A stretch of DNA of 64,000 nt from Cryobacterium sp. PH29-G1 (lineage in GTDB: Bacteria; Actinomycetota; Actinomycetes; Actinomycetales; Microbacteriaceae), in assembly GCF_030063365.1 (NCBI RefSeq), contig NZ_JASISY010000012.1:44206-108205 (forward strand). Direction: 5' to 3'. Position numbers and translations under genes: made by a program. Below, in pieces: positions 28,862-40,581 of the stretch (its first letter is position 1; every line of letters begins with the position of its first letter). The notes beneath the pieces are model-generated. The model was not told the origin of the DNA and ran no database searches. It was given only the letters and a program-made list of their open reading frames with translations.

Positions 28862-30067
28862 GTGGCCGAGAGAGCAGAAGTCGTTTTTGTGGACGGGGTT
28901 CGAACTCCGTTCGGACGCGCCGGCGAAAAGGGCATGTACTGGAACACCCGAGCCGATGATCTCGTGGTCAAGGCGATTATCGGGTTGATGGAACGCAACC
29001 CGGGGGTTCCGCCGGAACGTATCGACGATGTCGCCATCGCGGCCACGACCCAGACGGGCGACCAGGGGTTGACCCTGGGGCGCACGGCCGCGCTCCTGGC
29101 CGGTCTGCCCAAGTCGGTTCCCGGATTCGCCATTGATCGGATGTGCGCCGGAGCGATGACCGCGGTCACCACGATGGGTGCATCGATTGGCTTCGGTGCC
29201 TACGACCTGGCCATCGCCGGCGGCGTCGAACATATGGGACGTCACCCGATGGGCTTCGGCGCCGACCCGAACCCCCGCTTTCTGTCCGAGCGGCTAGTCA
29301 GTGAAGACGCCCTCAATATGGGCGCCACCGCCGAGCGCATTCACGACCGGTTCCCTTCATACACCAAGGAACGCTCCGACCGGTTCGCGCTGCGCAGTCA
29401 GCAGAAGGTGGCCGCGGCCTACGACGCCGGCAATATCCAACCCGACCTGATTCCCGTGGCCACGCGCAGCGAGTCCGGCTGGGGCCTCGCAACCCGCGAC
29501 GAAGCGCCCCGCCCCGAGACCACACTCGAGGGACTGAGCACGCTGAGGACACCATTCCGTTCGCACGGTCGAGTCACGGCCGGCAACGCCTCCGGCCTCA
29601 ACGACGGTGCCACCGCCTGCCTTCTCGCCAGCGGCGCGACGGCCAAAGAACTCGGCCTCGGTGTCAAAATGACCATGGTGAGCTTCGCTTTCGCCGGCGT
29701 CGAACCGGAGGTCATGGGCCTCGGCCCGGTACCCTCCACCGAGAAAGCACTGCGCAAGGCCGGCCTGTCAATCACCGACATCGGACTGTTCGAGCTCAAC
29801 GAAGCCTTCGCCGTGCAGGTCATCTCCTTTCTTGACCACTTCGGTATCGACGATGAAGACCCTCGCGTCAACGAATACGGCGGAGCGATCGCGATCGGAC
29901 ATCCGCTCGCCTCGTCGGGCGTTCGTCTGATGAACCAGCTCGCCCACCAGTTCGAATCGCACCCCGAGGTGCGCTACGGCCTCACCGCCATGTGCATCGG
30001 CCTCGGCCAGGGTGGCTCCGTGATTTGGGAAAACCCGCACTTCAACAAGAAGGCAGCCAAGCGATGA
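28862..30067 (+). CDS. fadA: Acetyl-CoA acyltransferase (thiolase) of beta-oxidation
   Basis: 401 residues from GTG at 28862, placed 4 bases after GGGAGG; a frame upstream to 28838 has no ribosome site. Condenses or cleaves 3-ketoacyl-CoA. The nucleophilic Cys is in DRMCAGAMTAV, the His in GGAIAIGHPLASSGVR, the second Cys in AMCIGLGQGG, and the NEAF motif is FELNEAFAVQ. The stop overlaps the fadB start (ATGA), so the two subunits of the complex are coupled. Confidence 0.95.
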   Translation: MAERAEVVFVDGVRTPFGRAGEKGMYWNTRADDLVVKAIIGLMERNPGVPPERIDDVAIAATTQTGDQGLTLGRTAALLAGLPKSVPGFAIDRMCAGAMTAVTTMGASIGFGAYDLAIAGGVEHMGRHPMGFGADPNPRFLSERLVSEDALNMGATAERIHDRFPSYTKERSDRFALRSQQKVAAAYDAGNIQPDLIPVATRSESGWGLATRDEAPRPETTLEGLSTLRTPFRSHGRVTAGNASGLNDGATACLLASGATAKELGLGVKMTMVSFAFAGVEPEVMGLGPVPSTEKALRKAGLSITDIGLFELNEAFAVQVISFLDHFGIDDEDPRVNEYGGAIAIGHPLASSGVRLMNQLAHQFESHPEVRYGLTAMCIGLGQGGSVIWENPHFNKKAAKR

Positions 30068-32232
30068 CCACTACCGACTACAACACCCTCGACTTCAGCT
30101 CGCTTGTTGCGATCTCGGGTGACGAGGTCGTCACGCACTCCTTTGTGCGCGACGTGCCCCTTCGCTCGGGCCGGACCCTGGCTCTGGTCACCCTCGACAA
30201 CGGTCGGGACCACACCCGTCCGAACACCCTGGGCCCGGTCACCCTCCTGGAATTCGCCGCCACCATGGACGAGCTCGCTGGTCGGGCCGAACGCGGTGAG
30301 ATCCACGGCGTTGCCGTCACCGGCAAGCCGTTCATTCTCGCCGCCGGTGCCGATCTGAGCAAGGTCGCCGAGATTCCCTCGCTGGAGACCGGCAAGCTGC
30401 TCAGCCAGCTCGGCCACCATGCGCTCGGCAAGCTCGACACGCTCGGGGTACCGTCGTTCGTCTTCATCAACGGGCTCGCACTCGGTGGCGGCCTTGAAAT
30501 CGGTTTGAACGCCAGCTACCGCACTGTTGATGCGTCGGTTCCAGCAATCGCGCTGCCCGAGGTATTCCTCGGCCTGATTCCCGGCTGGGGCGGCTCCTAC
30601 CTGCTGCCCAACCTGATCGGCATCGAGAACGCACTCAAGGTGATCATCGAGAACCCGCTCAAGAACAACCGCACCCTCACCGGAGCGGATGCCCTGGAGC
30701 TCGGCATCGCCGATGCCATGTTCACGTCCGCGCGCTTCCTGGAAGAGTCCATCTCCTGGGCCGACGGAGTTCTGGCAGGAACCGTGAAGGTGTCCCGTCC
30801 GAACGAGCCCGGCAAAATCGAGCGCCTCGTCAAGTGGGACGTCGCCATCGGCATCGCCCGCAAGATGTTGGTGAACCGCATCGGCGAGGTCGCGAAGTCG
30901 CCCTACGTGGCGTTGGAACTGCTGCAGGCTGCCAAGAGCGGCAGCCGCGCCGATGGCTTCCAGCGTGAAGACGAAGCCCTCGCCGGCCTCATCGCCGGCG
31001 ATCAGCTCCAAGCCAGTATCTACGCCTTCAATCTCGTGCAGAAGCGTGCCAAGCGCCCGGCGGGAGCACCGGACAAAAAACTGGCCCGCCCGATCACGAA
31101 GGTCGGAGTGATTGGTGCTGGTCTTATGGCCAGTCAGTTCGCCCTGCTCTTCGTGCGGCGGCTGCGGGTACCGGTGGTCATCACCGACCTCGACCAGGCC
31201 CGTGTCGACAAGGGAGTGGCCTATATCCACGATGAGATCGCCGCCCTGCAGACCAAGAAACGCATCTCGTCCGACGAAGCCAACCGGCTGCGCGCGCTAG
31301 TCACCGGCACGACCGACAAGTCGTTGTTCTCGGATGCCGACTGGGTCATCGAGGCCGTCTTCGAGGAACTCGGTGTGAAGCAGTCGGTGTTCGCCGAGAT
31401 CGAGAAGTTCGTTTCCCCCGAAGCAATTCTGGCGACGAACACCTCGTCGCTCTCGGTTGAGCAAATCGGATCGAAGCTGACGCATCCGGAGCGCCTCGTG
31501 GGCTTCCATTTCTTCAACCCGGTCGCGGTCATGCCCCTGATCGAAGTCGTCAACACGCCGCAGACCAACGAGGTCACCCTCGCGACCGCCATGGTCATTG
31601 CCGGCAAGCTGCGCAAGAACGCGGTCATCACGCGGGACACTCCCGGTTTCGTGGTCAACCGCGTACTGGCCAAGCTGCTCGGCGAAGCGATGAATGCCGT
31701 TGACACCGGCACCCCGTTCGAGGTCGTAGAAGCCGCTGTCGCGCCGTTCGGGCTGCCGATGACCCCGTTCGAACTGCTCGAGCTGGTCGGCCTCACGGTG
31801 GGCGCCCACGTGCTCGACACGCACCACGGGGCTTTCCCCGACCGGTTCTTCGAAAGCGACAACCTGCACAAGCTCGCCGAGCATGGCAAGATCCTCGAAC
31901 GCGACGGCAAGGGCCGCCGTACCGGTTTCGACAAGGGTGCACTGAAGATCGTCGCCGGCGGCACCACCCCCATGACTGCGGAGCAGATTCAGCAGCGCGT
32001 CGAAGACGGCCTGGCCGACGAGATCAAGCGGATGCTCGACGACGAGGTTGTGCACGCGGCTGAAGACATCGATCTCTGCATGATTCTCGGCGCCGGCTGG
32101 CCGTTCCAGATGGGCGGGATCACCCCGTACCTCGACCGCGTCGGCGCGAGCGAACGCGTCTTCGGCAGCACATTCCACACGCCGCCGATTCGCGGAATCG
32201 GCGCACGGGTTGAATCAGTTGCGCGCGGCTAG
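30064..32232 (+). CDS. fadB: Multifunctional fatty acid oxidation protein FadB
   Basis: 722 residues from ATG at 30064. The N-terminal enoyl-CoA hydratase domain (about 30-270) has FILAAGADLSKVA (oxyanion hole) and GLALGGGLEIGLNASYR plus LPEVFLGLIPGWGGSYLLP. The 3-hydroxyacyl-CoA dehydrogenase domain (about 345-630) has VGVIGAGLMASQFALLF, in which the third Gly of GxGxxG is Ala, then LATNTSSLSVEQI and the catalytic HFFNPVAVMPLIEVV. Partner of the upstream thiolase. Usual actinobacterial FadB length. Confidence 0.95.
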   Translation: MTTTDYNTLDFSSLVAISGDEVVTHSFVRDVPLRSGRTLALVTLDNGRDHTRPNTLGPVTLLEFAATMDELAGRAERGEIHGVAVTGKPFILAAGADLSKVAEIPSLETGKLLSQLGHHALGKLDTLGVPSFVFINGLALGGGLEIGLNASYRTVDASVPAIALPEVFLGLIPGWGGSYLLPNLIGIENALKVIIENPLKNNRTLTGADALELGIADAMFTSARFLEESISWADGVLAGTVKVSRPNEPGKIERLVKWDVAIGIARKMLVNRIGEVAKSPYVALELLQAAKSGSRADGFQREDEALAGLIAGDQLQASIYAFNLVQKRAKRPAGAPDKKLARPITKVGVIGAGLMASQFALLFVRRLRVPVVITDLDQARVDKGVAYIHDEIAALQTKKRISSDEANRLRALVTGTTDKSLFSDADWVIEAVFEELGVKQSVFAEIEKFVSPEAILATNTSSLSVEQIGSKLTHPERLVGFHFFNPVAVMPLIEVVNTPQTNEVTLATAMVIAGKLRKNAVITRDTPGFVVNRVLAKLLGEAMNAVDTGTPFEVVEAAVAPFGLPMTPFELLELVGLTVGAHVLDTHHGAFPDRFFESDNLHKLAEHGKILERDGKGRRTGFDKGALKIVAGGTTPMTAEQIQQRVEDGLADEIKRMLDDEVVHAAEDIDLCMILGAGWPFQMGGITPYLDRVGASERVFGSTFHTPPIRGIGARVESVARG

Positions 32233-32271
32233 GGGCTAACCGGACCGGTCGGCGAGACCGGGCCCACCATA

Positions 32272-32309
32272 GGAAAGCGGGCCCATGATCTATCATGGGC
32301 CCGCTTTCC
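32272..32309. terminator. Bidirectional terminator between fadB and dxs
   Basis: A perfect 18-bp stem starting GGAAAGCGGGCCC, closed by a 2-base gap (4 in practice). It lies between the convergent fadB and dxs genes and can serve both. No long T-run follows, but stem stability is extreme. Confidence 0.85.
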
Positions 32310-32342
32310 GGGCCCGGGCCCGGTTAGAAGTGGAAGAAGACG

Positions 32343-34292
32343 CTAGTCTCGGCGGGTTACGCGGATGGCGCCGGTGTCGGTGTGGTTGGCCGGCAGCGGC
32401 CGGGCGTTGGGGATTTTGCTGCCGAGCACCATGGCCACAACGTCGCGAGCGATCGCCTGCGGGGTCAGTCCGACCCGTTCCAGAATTTGCGCACGAGTGC
32501 CGTGGTCGAGGAACTGGTCGGGCAGGCCGAGTTCGGTCACCGCCGTGTCGACGCCGGCTTCACGCAGGTCCTGCCGGATCCGCGTGCCGATTCCGCCGAC
32601 CCGAATGCCGTCTTCAATCGTGACGACGATGCGGTGTGCCGCCGCGAGGGCAATGATGCTCTGGGGCACCGGAACGACCCAGCGCGGGTCAACGACCGTC
32701 GCCCCGATCCCCTGCGCCGCGAGCCGGTCCGCCACGTCAAGGCCCATCGCCGCCATCGGTCCGACCGTGACGATCAGCACGTCTTGCTGGGTCGCTTCCT
32801 GCAGCACGTCAACGCCGTCATCGAGACGACGAATCGCATCAAGCTCCAGCCCGACGCTGCCCTTGGGGAAGCGCAAGACGGTTGGCCCGTCGTCGACGAT
32901 CACGGCCTCGGCCAATTCTTCGCGCAGGCGCACGGAATCGCGCGGTGCGGCCAACCGAATGTTCGGCACGACCTGCAAAATGGCGAGGTCCCACATGCCG
33001 TGGTGGCTGGGTCCGTCCGGCCCGGTGACGCCCGCGCGGTCCAGTACGAAGGTCACGCCGGCCTTGTGCAGGGCAACGTCCATGAGCACCTGGTCAAAGG
33101 CGCGGTTGATGAAGGTGGCGTATAGCGCGACGACGGGGTGCAGTCCCCCGTAGGCGAGCCCGGCCGCACTGGTCACCGCGTGTTGCTCGGCGATTCCCAC
33201 GTCGTGCACGCGGGCCGGAAAACGTTCGGCCATTTTGTGCAGCCCGGTCGGCCGGAGCATCGCTGCGGTAATGGCCACGATCCGTTCGTTCTCGGTGGCC
33301 AGGCGCAGTAATTCGTCGGCGAAGACGCTGGTCCAGGATGCCGCGCCCGGCTCTTCCACGGATTCGCCGGTTTCCGGGTCAATCTGCCCGACCGCGTGGA
33401 ACTGGTCAGCGACGTCCTGCACGGCCGGGTCGTAGCCCTTCCCCTTTTGGGTGATGGCGTGCACGATGACCGGCGCGCCGTAGCCCTTGGCCTGGGCGAG
33501 GGCCTCTTCCATGGCGTGCACATCGTGCCCGTCGATCGGGCCGATGTACTTGATGTCGAGGTTTGAATACAGGGCTTCGTTGTTGGTGACCCGGGCGAGG
33601 AAACCGTGCAGACCACCGCGCGCACCGCGCCAGAGCGCTCGTCCGGGCGCACCGAAACGGTCGAAGACGTCTTTGCTGGTGAGGTAGGCATCCCGATAGC
33701 TCGCTCGAGTGCGCACGGTGTTGAGGAAGCGAGCCATGCCGCCGATGGTGGGTGCGTAGGAGCGACCATTGTCGTTGACCACGATGATGAGCTTGCGCGT
33801 ATTGTCATCGCTGATGTTATTGAGCGCTTCCCAGGTCATTCCCCCGGTCAGGGCTCCGTCGCCGACGACGGCGACCACGTGCCGGTCCTTCTGGCCCGTG
33901 ATCTCGAAGGCACGGGAAATGCCGTCCGCCCAGGACAGCGAGCTGGAGGCGTGCGAGCTCTCGACGATGTCGTGCTCAGACTCCGAGCGTTGCGGGTAAC
34001 CGGCGAGGCCGTCCACCCGGCGGAGTTTGCTGAAATCCTGACGCCCGGTGAGCAGCTTGTGCACGTAGGACTGATGGCCGGTATCGAAGACGATCGCGTC
34101 GGTCGGTGAGTGAAAGACCCGGTGGATGGCGATGGTCAGTTCGACCACGCCGAGGTTCGGCCCGAGATGCCCGCCCGTCTTTGAAATCTCGCGCACCAAA
34201 AAGGAGCGGATCTCTTTCGCCAGCTGCGGCAACTGCTCTTTCGAGAGACCATCGAGGTCCCGGGGACCATGAATTGTCTCCAGAAGGATCAT
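32343..34292 (-). CDS. dxs: 1-deoxy-D-xylulose-5-phosphate synthase
   Basis: First enzyme of the MEP isoprenoid pathway; condenses pyruvate and glyceraldehyde 3-phosphate using thiamine diphosphate. 649 residues. Motifs: VFDTGHQSYVHKLLTGR, cofactor motif VVGDGALTGGMTWEALNN, PTIGGMARFLN, and in the second domain VHDVGIAEQHAVTSAAGLA with the Glu that activates the cofactor, then DRAGVTGPDGPSHHGMWD. ATG at 34292. Confidence 0.98.
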   Translation of the reverse strand: MILLETIHGPRDLDGLSKEQLPQLAKEIRSFLVREISKTGGHLGPNLGVVELTIAIHRVFHSPTDAIVFDTGHQSYVHKLLTGRQDFSKLRRVDGLAGYPQRSESEHDIVESSHASSSLSWADGISRAFEITGQKDRHVVAVVGDGALTGGMTWEALNNISDDNTRKLIIVVNDNGRSYAPTIGGMARFLNTVRTRASYRDAYLTSKDVFDRFGAPGRALWRGARGGLHGFLARVTNNEALYSNLDIKYIGPIDGHDVHAMEEALAQAKGYGAPVIVHAITQKGKGYDPAVQDVADQFHAVGQIDPETGESVEEPGAASWTSVFADELLRLATENERIVAITAAMLRPTGLHKMAERFPARVHDVGIAEQHAVTSAAGLAYGGLHPVVALYATFINRAFDQVLMDVALHKAGVTFVLDRAGVTGPDGPSHHGMWDLAILQVVPNIRLAAPRDSVRLREELAEAVIVDDGPTVLRFPKGSVGLELDAIRRLDDGVDVLQEATQQDVLIVTVGPMAAMGLDVADRLAAQGIGATVVDPRWVVPVPQSIIALAAAHRIVVTIEDGIRVGGIGTRIRQDLREAGVDTAVTELGLPDQFLDHGTRAQILERVGLTPQAIARDVVAMVLGSKIPNARPLPANHTDTGAIRVTRRD

Positions 34293-34342
34293 CCGTCACA
34301 CCTTTCACGTCGTCTGTTCATGAAACTGTTTTCGAAACCAAA

Positions 34343-34381
34343 CCGGCGCGTAGGCCCGAATAAATCGAGTCTACGCGCCGG
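34343..34381 (-). terminator. Terminator downstream of aconitase
   Basis: A perfect 11-bp stem CCGGCGCGTAG / CTACGCGCCGG with a 17-base loop, 45 bases after the aconitase stop. On the minus strand TTTGGTTTCG follows, a modest T-rich tract. Confidence 0.75.
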
Positions 34382-34425
34382 AATCATACTGGTGGAGCGA
34401 GGCGAAGGCCGCGCCCTGTGCTAGC

Positions 34426-37272
<2,847 letters not shown>

Positions 37273-37429
37273 AATGCCCTCTCCGTTGTGGGAGCCGACG
37301 GGATACCGGCGGCAATCCTCAATTCTTGTGCGCTGCCACGACCTCGTGCCAGCAAGGCAAGCCTAACCAGCGGATGCCGGGGGCTGCCCTTTTCCATCGA
37401 GTCGCGTCGGCGAATCATCACCGAGCAAC

Positions 37430-37447
37430 TATCTTGACGTCAAGATA
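37430..37447. promoter_or_regulatory. Perfect 18-bp palindrome upstream of acnA (candidate MarR-type operator)
   Basis: TATCTTGACGTCAAGATA is self-complementary. On the minus strand its TTGACG can serve as a -35 box, with GATGAT 18 bases further on as a possible -10 for acnA. This would place the operator on the promoter. MarR-family TamR of Streptomyces is reported to control aconitase; a similar regulator is possible here but is not in this window. Confidence 0.6.
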
Positions 37448-37482
37448 ACTCTAGCAGGGCGGGAGCGCTGCAGAATGGTCGC

Positions 37483-38313
37483 TTAGAGCGCGTCTGCGGC
37501 ATCCGCTTTGCGATATACCGAGCGCACCATGAGCCATGACACCACGAGCAGCGGCGCGTAGAGCGGGATGCCCATGAGCAGTTTCATCGTGGCGAGTACC
37601 TCGATGTTGTCGGCGAGGTAGAGCGGCAACTGCACGGCGAGCCGGGCGATGAACAGTCCGGCCCAGCACAGCGTCAGAAGTCTCAGGACCCGACGCTTGG
37701 CTGGATCCTGCCGCCAAGCCGTGCCGTCGCCCATAAGAAAGCCCACGGCCAGCCCGATCAGCGGCCAACCCACGAAGACGGAGACCAGCAGGGCGGCGCC
37801 GTAGCCGAAGTTGGTCCAGAGACCCACGATGAAAAATCCCGAAGCCTTTCCCGAGAACAGCGCCAGGGCCACACTGATTCCGGTGCCGATCAGGCCGCCG
37901 ATGGCGGGCGCGACCGTTTGCTGCGTCACAGCGCGCAGGGCGACGAAGATCACGCCGAGCACGAGCGGGGCGATGAGCGCGGGCAGCAGAGATGCGATCG
38001 TCGCCGGGCTGTTCGGGTCGATCGTGAGCGAGTAGGTGACCAGAAAAACCAATCCCGGCAGCACGGCCTCAATCAGGCCACGGACGCCCCCCATCGCCGC
38101 GAGCAGCGCCTGACTGTTAATGGCCTCACCGTCGGTCGCCGAACTGAATCCGGCACGCCGGGCCGCGCCCGCCATGGATTCGGCAAAAACACCGGACACG
38201 GTCGGGCTCGGTTGGTCGGGATTGTCCTGACCCTCCACGGGCACCGGCCCTGGCTCGGCCGACGCAGGCGTCGTATCGGGTCGAGAATCGTCGGGCTCGC
38301 GTGCGTCAGTCAT
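37483..38313 (-). CDS. DUF3159 membrane protein
   Basis: 276 residues. A Pro/Asp-rich cytosolic N-terminus of about 70 residues precedes MGGVRGLIEAVLPGLVFLVTY, the family signature, and about six membrane segments in total. Actinobacterial family without assigned function. It is 15 bases downstream of the DUF3710 gene in the dut-DUF3710-DUF3159 operon, a conserved actinobacterial arrangement. Confidence 0.88.
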   Translation of the reverse strand: MTDAREPDDSRPDTTPASAEPGPVPVEGQDNPDQPSPTVSGVFAESMAGAARRAGFSSATDGEAINSQALLAAMGGVRGLIEAVLPGLVFLVTYSLTIDPNSPATIASLLPALIAPLVLGVIFVALRAVTQQTVAPAIGGLIGTGISVALALFSGKASGFFIVGLWTNFGYGAALLVSVFVGWPLIGLAVGFLMGDGTAWRQDPAKRRVLRLLTLCWAGLFIARLAVQLPLYLADNIEVLATMKLLMGIPLYAPLLVVSWLMVRSVYRKADAADAL

Positions 38314-38328
38314 GAGGTGCGCTGCAAC

Positions 38329-38958
38329 CTAGGCCGGGGCGGTCTCGCTGGCGCCGGCCGGCGTGGCCGGCATGCGCAGCGGAATGAGGTCCCGCGGCGG
38401 CATCGGGGTGGAGCCGCGCACCACGACGATGCTGCGGAACAGGTCTTCGATCTGCGCTGCGGCCGCCGGGTCGATCGCACCCTCGCCGGCGATGACCCCG
38501 CGTAGAAACCAGCGCGGGCCATCAACGCCAATAAAGCGCGCGAGACGGGTGACTCCACCGGCCTCTTGGCCGGCTGCGACGGGGATCTCGGCGACGAGTT
38601 CGGGACCGAACGGGCCCTCACGAGGCGTCGTGGTGCCGCCCTGCTTGCCGATCTGGTCGGCGATCTGGTCGCGGATCTCGTGCCACAGTCCGCTCGAGCG
38701 CGGCGCGGCGAACGGCTGCACCTGCAGGGTGGAACCGGCGAAGTCCAGGCCGATGGCCACAACGCGTTTGCTGCCCTCTTCGATTTCGAGGCGCAGGTGC
38801 AATCCTTCACGCGGAAGAATCTTGATTCCGCCGAGGTCGACGTAGGGCCGCACCGGGTTGGCCTCTGACTCGTCGTACGGGCCCTCGGCTTCACGGTCGT
38901 CGGGCGCCGACTTCGGCATGGGGGCGGGGAACTCCGCCGGGTTCGTGATGTCACTCAC
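38329..38958 (-). CDS. DUF3710 family protein
   Basis: 209 residues. Family features are YVDLGGIKILPREGLHLRLEIEEGSKRVVAIGLD, LQVQPFAAPRSSGLWHEIR, and RFIGVDGPRWFLRGVIAG. Function unknown; restricted to actinobacteria. The ATG overlaps the dut stop by 4 bases. Confidence 0.9.
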   Translation of the reverse strand: MSDITNPAEFPAPMPKSAPDDREAEGPYDESEANPVRPYVDLGGIKILPREGLHLRLEIEEGSKRVVAIGLDFAGSTLQVQPFAAPRSSGLWHEIRDQIADQIGKQGGTTTPREGPFGPELVAEIPVAAGQEAGGVTRLARFIGVDGPRWFLRGVIAGEGAIDPAAAAQIEDLFRSIVVVRGSTPMPPRDLIPLRMPATPAGASETAPA

Positions 38959-39473
38959 CGGTTATCTCCTGTCTGCGGGGCGGCTGCGCCCGGCACTGAT
39001 GCGTGGTTGGGGACGCTGCCTGTGTTGCCTGCAGCGTGCGGCAGAACGCCGGTGGAACCAAACCCGCCCTCGCCACGCTGGCTGCCGGGCAGCTTGTCAA
39101 CGGCAATGAACGTGGCGCGAACGACGGGCATCACGATGAGCTGGGCGATGCGATCGCCGATCGCGATCGTGAACGATTCGCGGGGATCCGTATTCAGCAG
39201 GGCGACCTTGATTTCGCCGCGGTAGCCGGCATCCACCGTTCCGGGAGAGTTCACGATGGTGATGCCGTGCTTGACGGCGAGCCCGCTTCGGGGAACGACA
39301 AAGGCCGCATATCCGTCGGGAAGGGCGATCGACACGCCGGTGCCGACAAGTGCACGGGTTCCCGGGGCGAGCACGAGCGCTTCGGCCGCGTGCAGGTCTG
39401 CCCCGGCATCACCGGGGTGTGCGTAGTTCGGGAGGATGGATGCCTGGATCAGTACTTCGACGCTTTCTGCCAC
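38955..39473 (-). CDS. dut: dUTP diphosphatase
   Basis: Trimeric dUTPase that keeps uracil out of DNA and makes dUMP. 172 residues, with a C-terminal tail of about 25 residues longer than usual. All five motifs are present: HPGDAGADLHA, VPRSGLAVKHG, VNSPGTVDAGYRGEI, GDRIAQLIV and RGEGGFGSTG. GTG start at 39473. Divergent from the DUF3093 gene, 38 bases apart, so their promoters overlap. Confidence 0.97.
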   Translation of the reverse strand: MAESVEVLIQASILPNYAHPGDAGADLHAAEALVLAPGTRALVGTGVSIALPDGYAAFVVPRSGLAVKHGITIVNSPGTVDAGYRGEIKVALLNTDPRESFTIAIGDRIAQLIVMPVVRATFIAVDKLPGSQRGEGGFGSTGVLPHAAGNTGSVPNHASVPGAAAPQTGDNR

Positions 39474-39511
39474 GTGTCGAGGGTAGTGCAGATATCTGAT
39501 CGAATAGAGCC

Positions 39512-39964
39512 ATGCCTGATTACCGCGAAAAACTGTGGCCCAACGCCTGGGCCTTCATCGTCACCGCTCTGGTGATACCAGCGAGCATTCTCGTGCTCGT
39601 ACCGATCTCTCTCTTTGCCGGCATCGTCACGGCCGCCGTGCTGTACGGCGGCTGCGTGCTGCTGCTCATCCTGGCCGCACCGGTCGTGCGCGTGCAGAAC
39701 GGCGAGTTGGTTGCCGGACCGGCAACAATCTCGACCCGCCTGCTCGGCGAAGCGACGGTCTTTGCCAAGTCCGAAGCCACCCAGGAACGCGGACCCCGAT
39801 TGGATGCCCGCGCCTGGCTGCTCATCCGGGGCTGGATCGACCCGGTCGTGCGGGTACCGATCGTCGATGCGACCGATCCGGCGCCGTACTGGATCATCTC
39901 CAGCCGTCACCCCACAGAGTTGGCCGCCGCGATCAATGAATCGCGAACGGCCAACGTGGGCTAA
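39512..39964 (+). CDS. DUF3093 membrane protein
   Basis: 150 residues starting MPDYREKLWPNAWAFIVTALVIPASILVL. Two adjacent membrane segments (about 13-60) are followed by a cytosolic domain with PAPYWIISSRHPTELAAAI. Actinobacterial family next to dut in many genomes; function unknown. Confidence 0.9.
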   Translation: MPDYREKLWPNAWAFIVTALVIPASILVLVPISLFAGIVTAAVLYGGCVLLLILAAPVVRVQNGELVAGPATISTRLLGEATVFAKSEATQERGPRLDARAWLLIRGWIDPVVRVPIVDATDPAPYWIISSRHPTELAAAINESRTANVG

Positions 39965-39976
39965 ATCAGATGGTGC

Positions 39977-40030
39977 TTGTTCAGCACCTGTTTGGTCAGA
40001 CACCGTGCTGATCAAACAGGTGCTGAACAA
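39977..40030. terminator. Long hairpin between DUF3093 and DUF4193
   Basis: A 23-base arm (39977-39999) pairs with 40008-40030 with a single G-T wobble and an 8-base loop. It sits between two convergent genes, so it can end both transcripts. The right arm is built from the 15-base repeat unit described next. Confidence 0.7.
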
Positions 40031-40064
40031 ACAGGTGCTGATCAAACAGGTGCTGATCAAACAT
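40005..40064. repeat. Four tandem copies of a 15-base repeat
   Basis: GTGCTGATCAAACAG occurs four times head to tail; the second copy has A for T in GAACAAACAG and the last ends CAT. A degenerate fifth copy follows, and an inverted copy precedes at 39977-39999. The frames through it are intergenic, so it is not a coding repeat. Confidence 0.9.
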
Positions 40065-40088
40065 CGTGCTGGTTGAATCGTGCGGGTC

Positions 40089-40382
40089 TTAGGAGTCGCA
40101 CTCCAGGCAGACGGTACCGAGCTTGGTTTCGTGGCCCATCTGCGAGCGGTGCTTCACGAGGAAGCAATTCACGCAGGTGAACTCGTCGGCCTGCGGGGGC
40201 AGAACGACGACATCGAGGTCCAGGTCGGACAGATCGGCACCCGGAAGGTCGAACCCACCGGGGTTGTCGGAGTCGTCGACATCAACGCTGCCGGACATCT
40301 TGTCTGGCACACGTTCCTTGAGGGCCTCGATCGACTCAGAGTCGTCTTCAGTCTTTCGGGGTGCGTCGTAATCGGTTGCCAT
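40089..40382 (-). CDS. DUF4193 small CxxC protein
   Basis: 97 residues from ATG at 40382 (MATDYDAPRKTEDD). The acidic N-terminal two thirds are followed by a zinc-ribbon-like end CVNCFLVKHRSQ...CLECDS. Actinobacterial family; the metal site is inferred from the two CxxC pairs. Function unknown. Confidence 0.9.
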   Translation of the reverse strand: MATDYDAPRKTEDDSESIEALKERVPDKMSGSVDVDDSDNPGGFDLPGADLSDLDLDVVVLPPQADEFTCVNCFLVKHRSQMGHETKLGTVCLECDS

Positions 40383-40581
40383 GCCCATCCATTTCAGTTA
40401 CGCCGATAAACGAAATCGGCGGGCACAGTTTCCAACAATCCAGACGGAATAGCAAACCGTCCGCCAACCTTCGTGTTCGGACATGAAGAAACAACTTGCG
40501 GCACGCCCGGCGTATTCCCGCAAATCGGTACCAACCGTGGCAGTCTTGCAGCCAACGGTAATCGCGAGAGGGCTTGTCTTC

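Noticed and set aside
29974..31230. Minus-strand frame of 418 residues
   Set aside because: Antisense to fadA end and fadB; the sense strand has clear hydratase and dehydrogenase motifs.
40005..40064. CRISPR-like array
   Set aside because: The repeats are contiguous 15-mers without spacers, and no cas genes are present.
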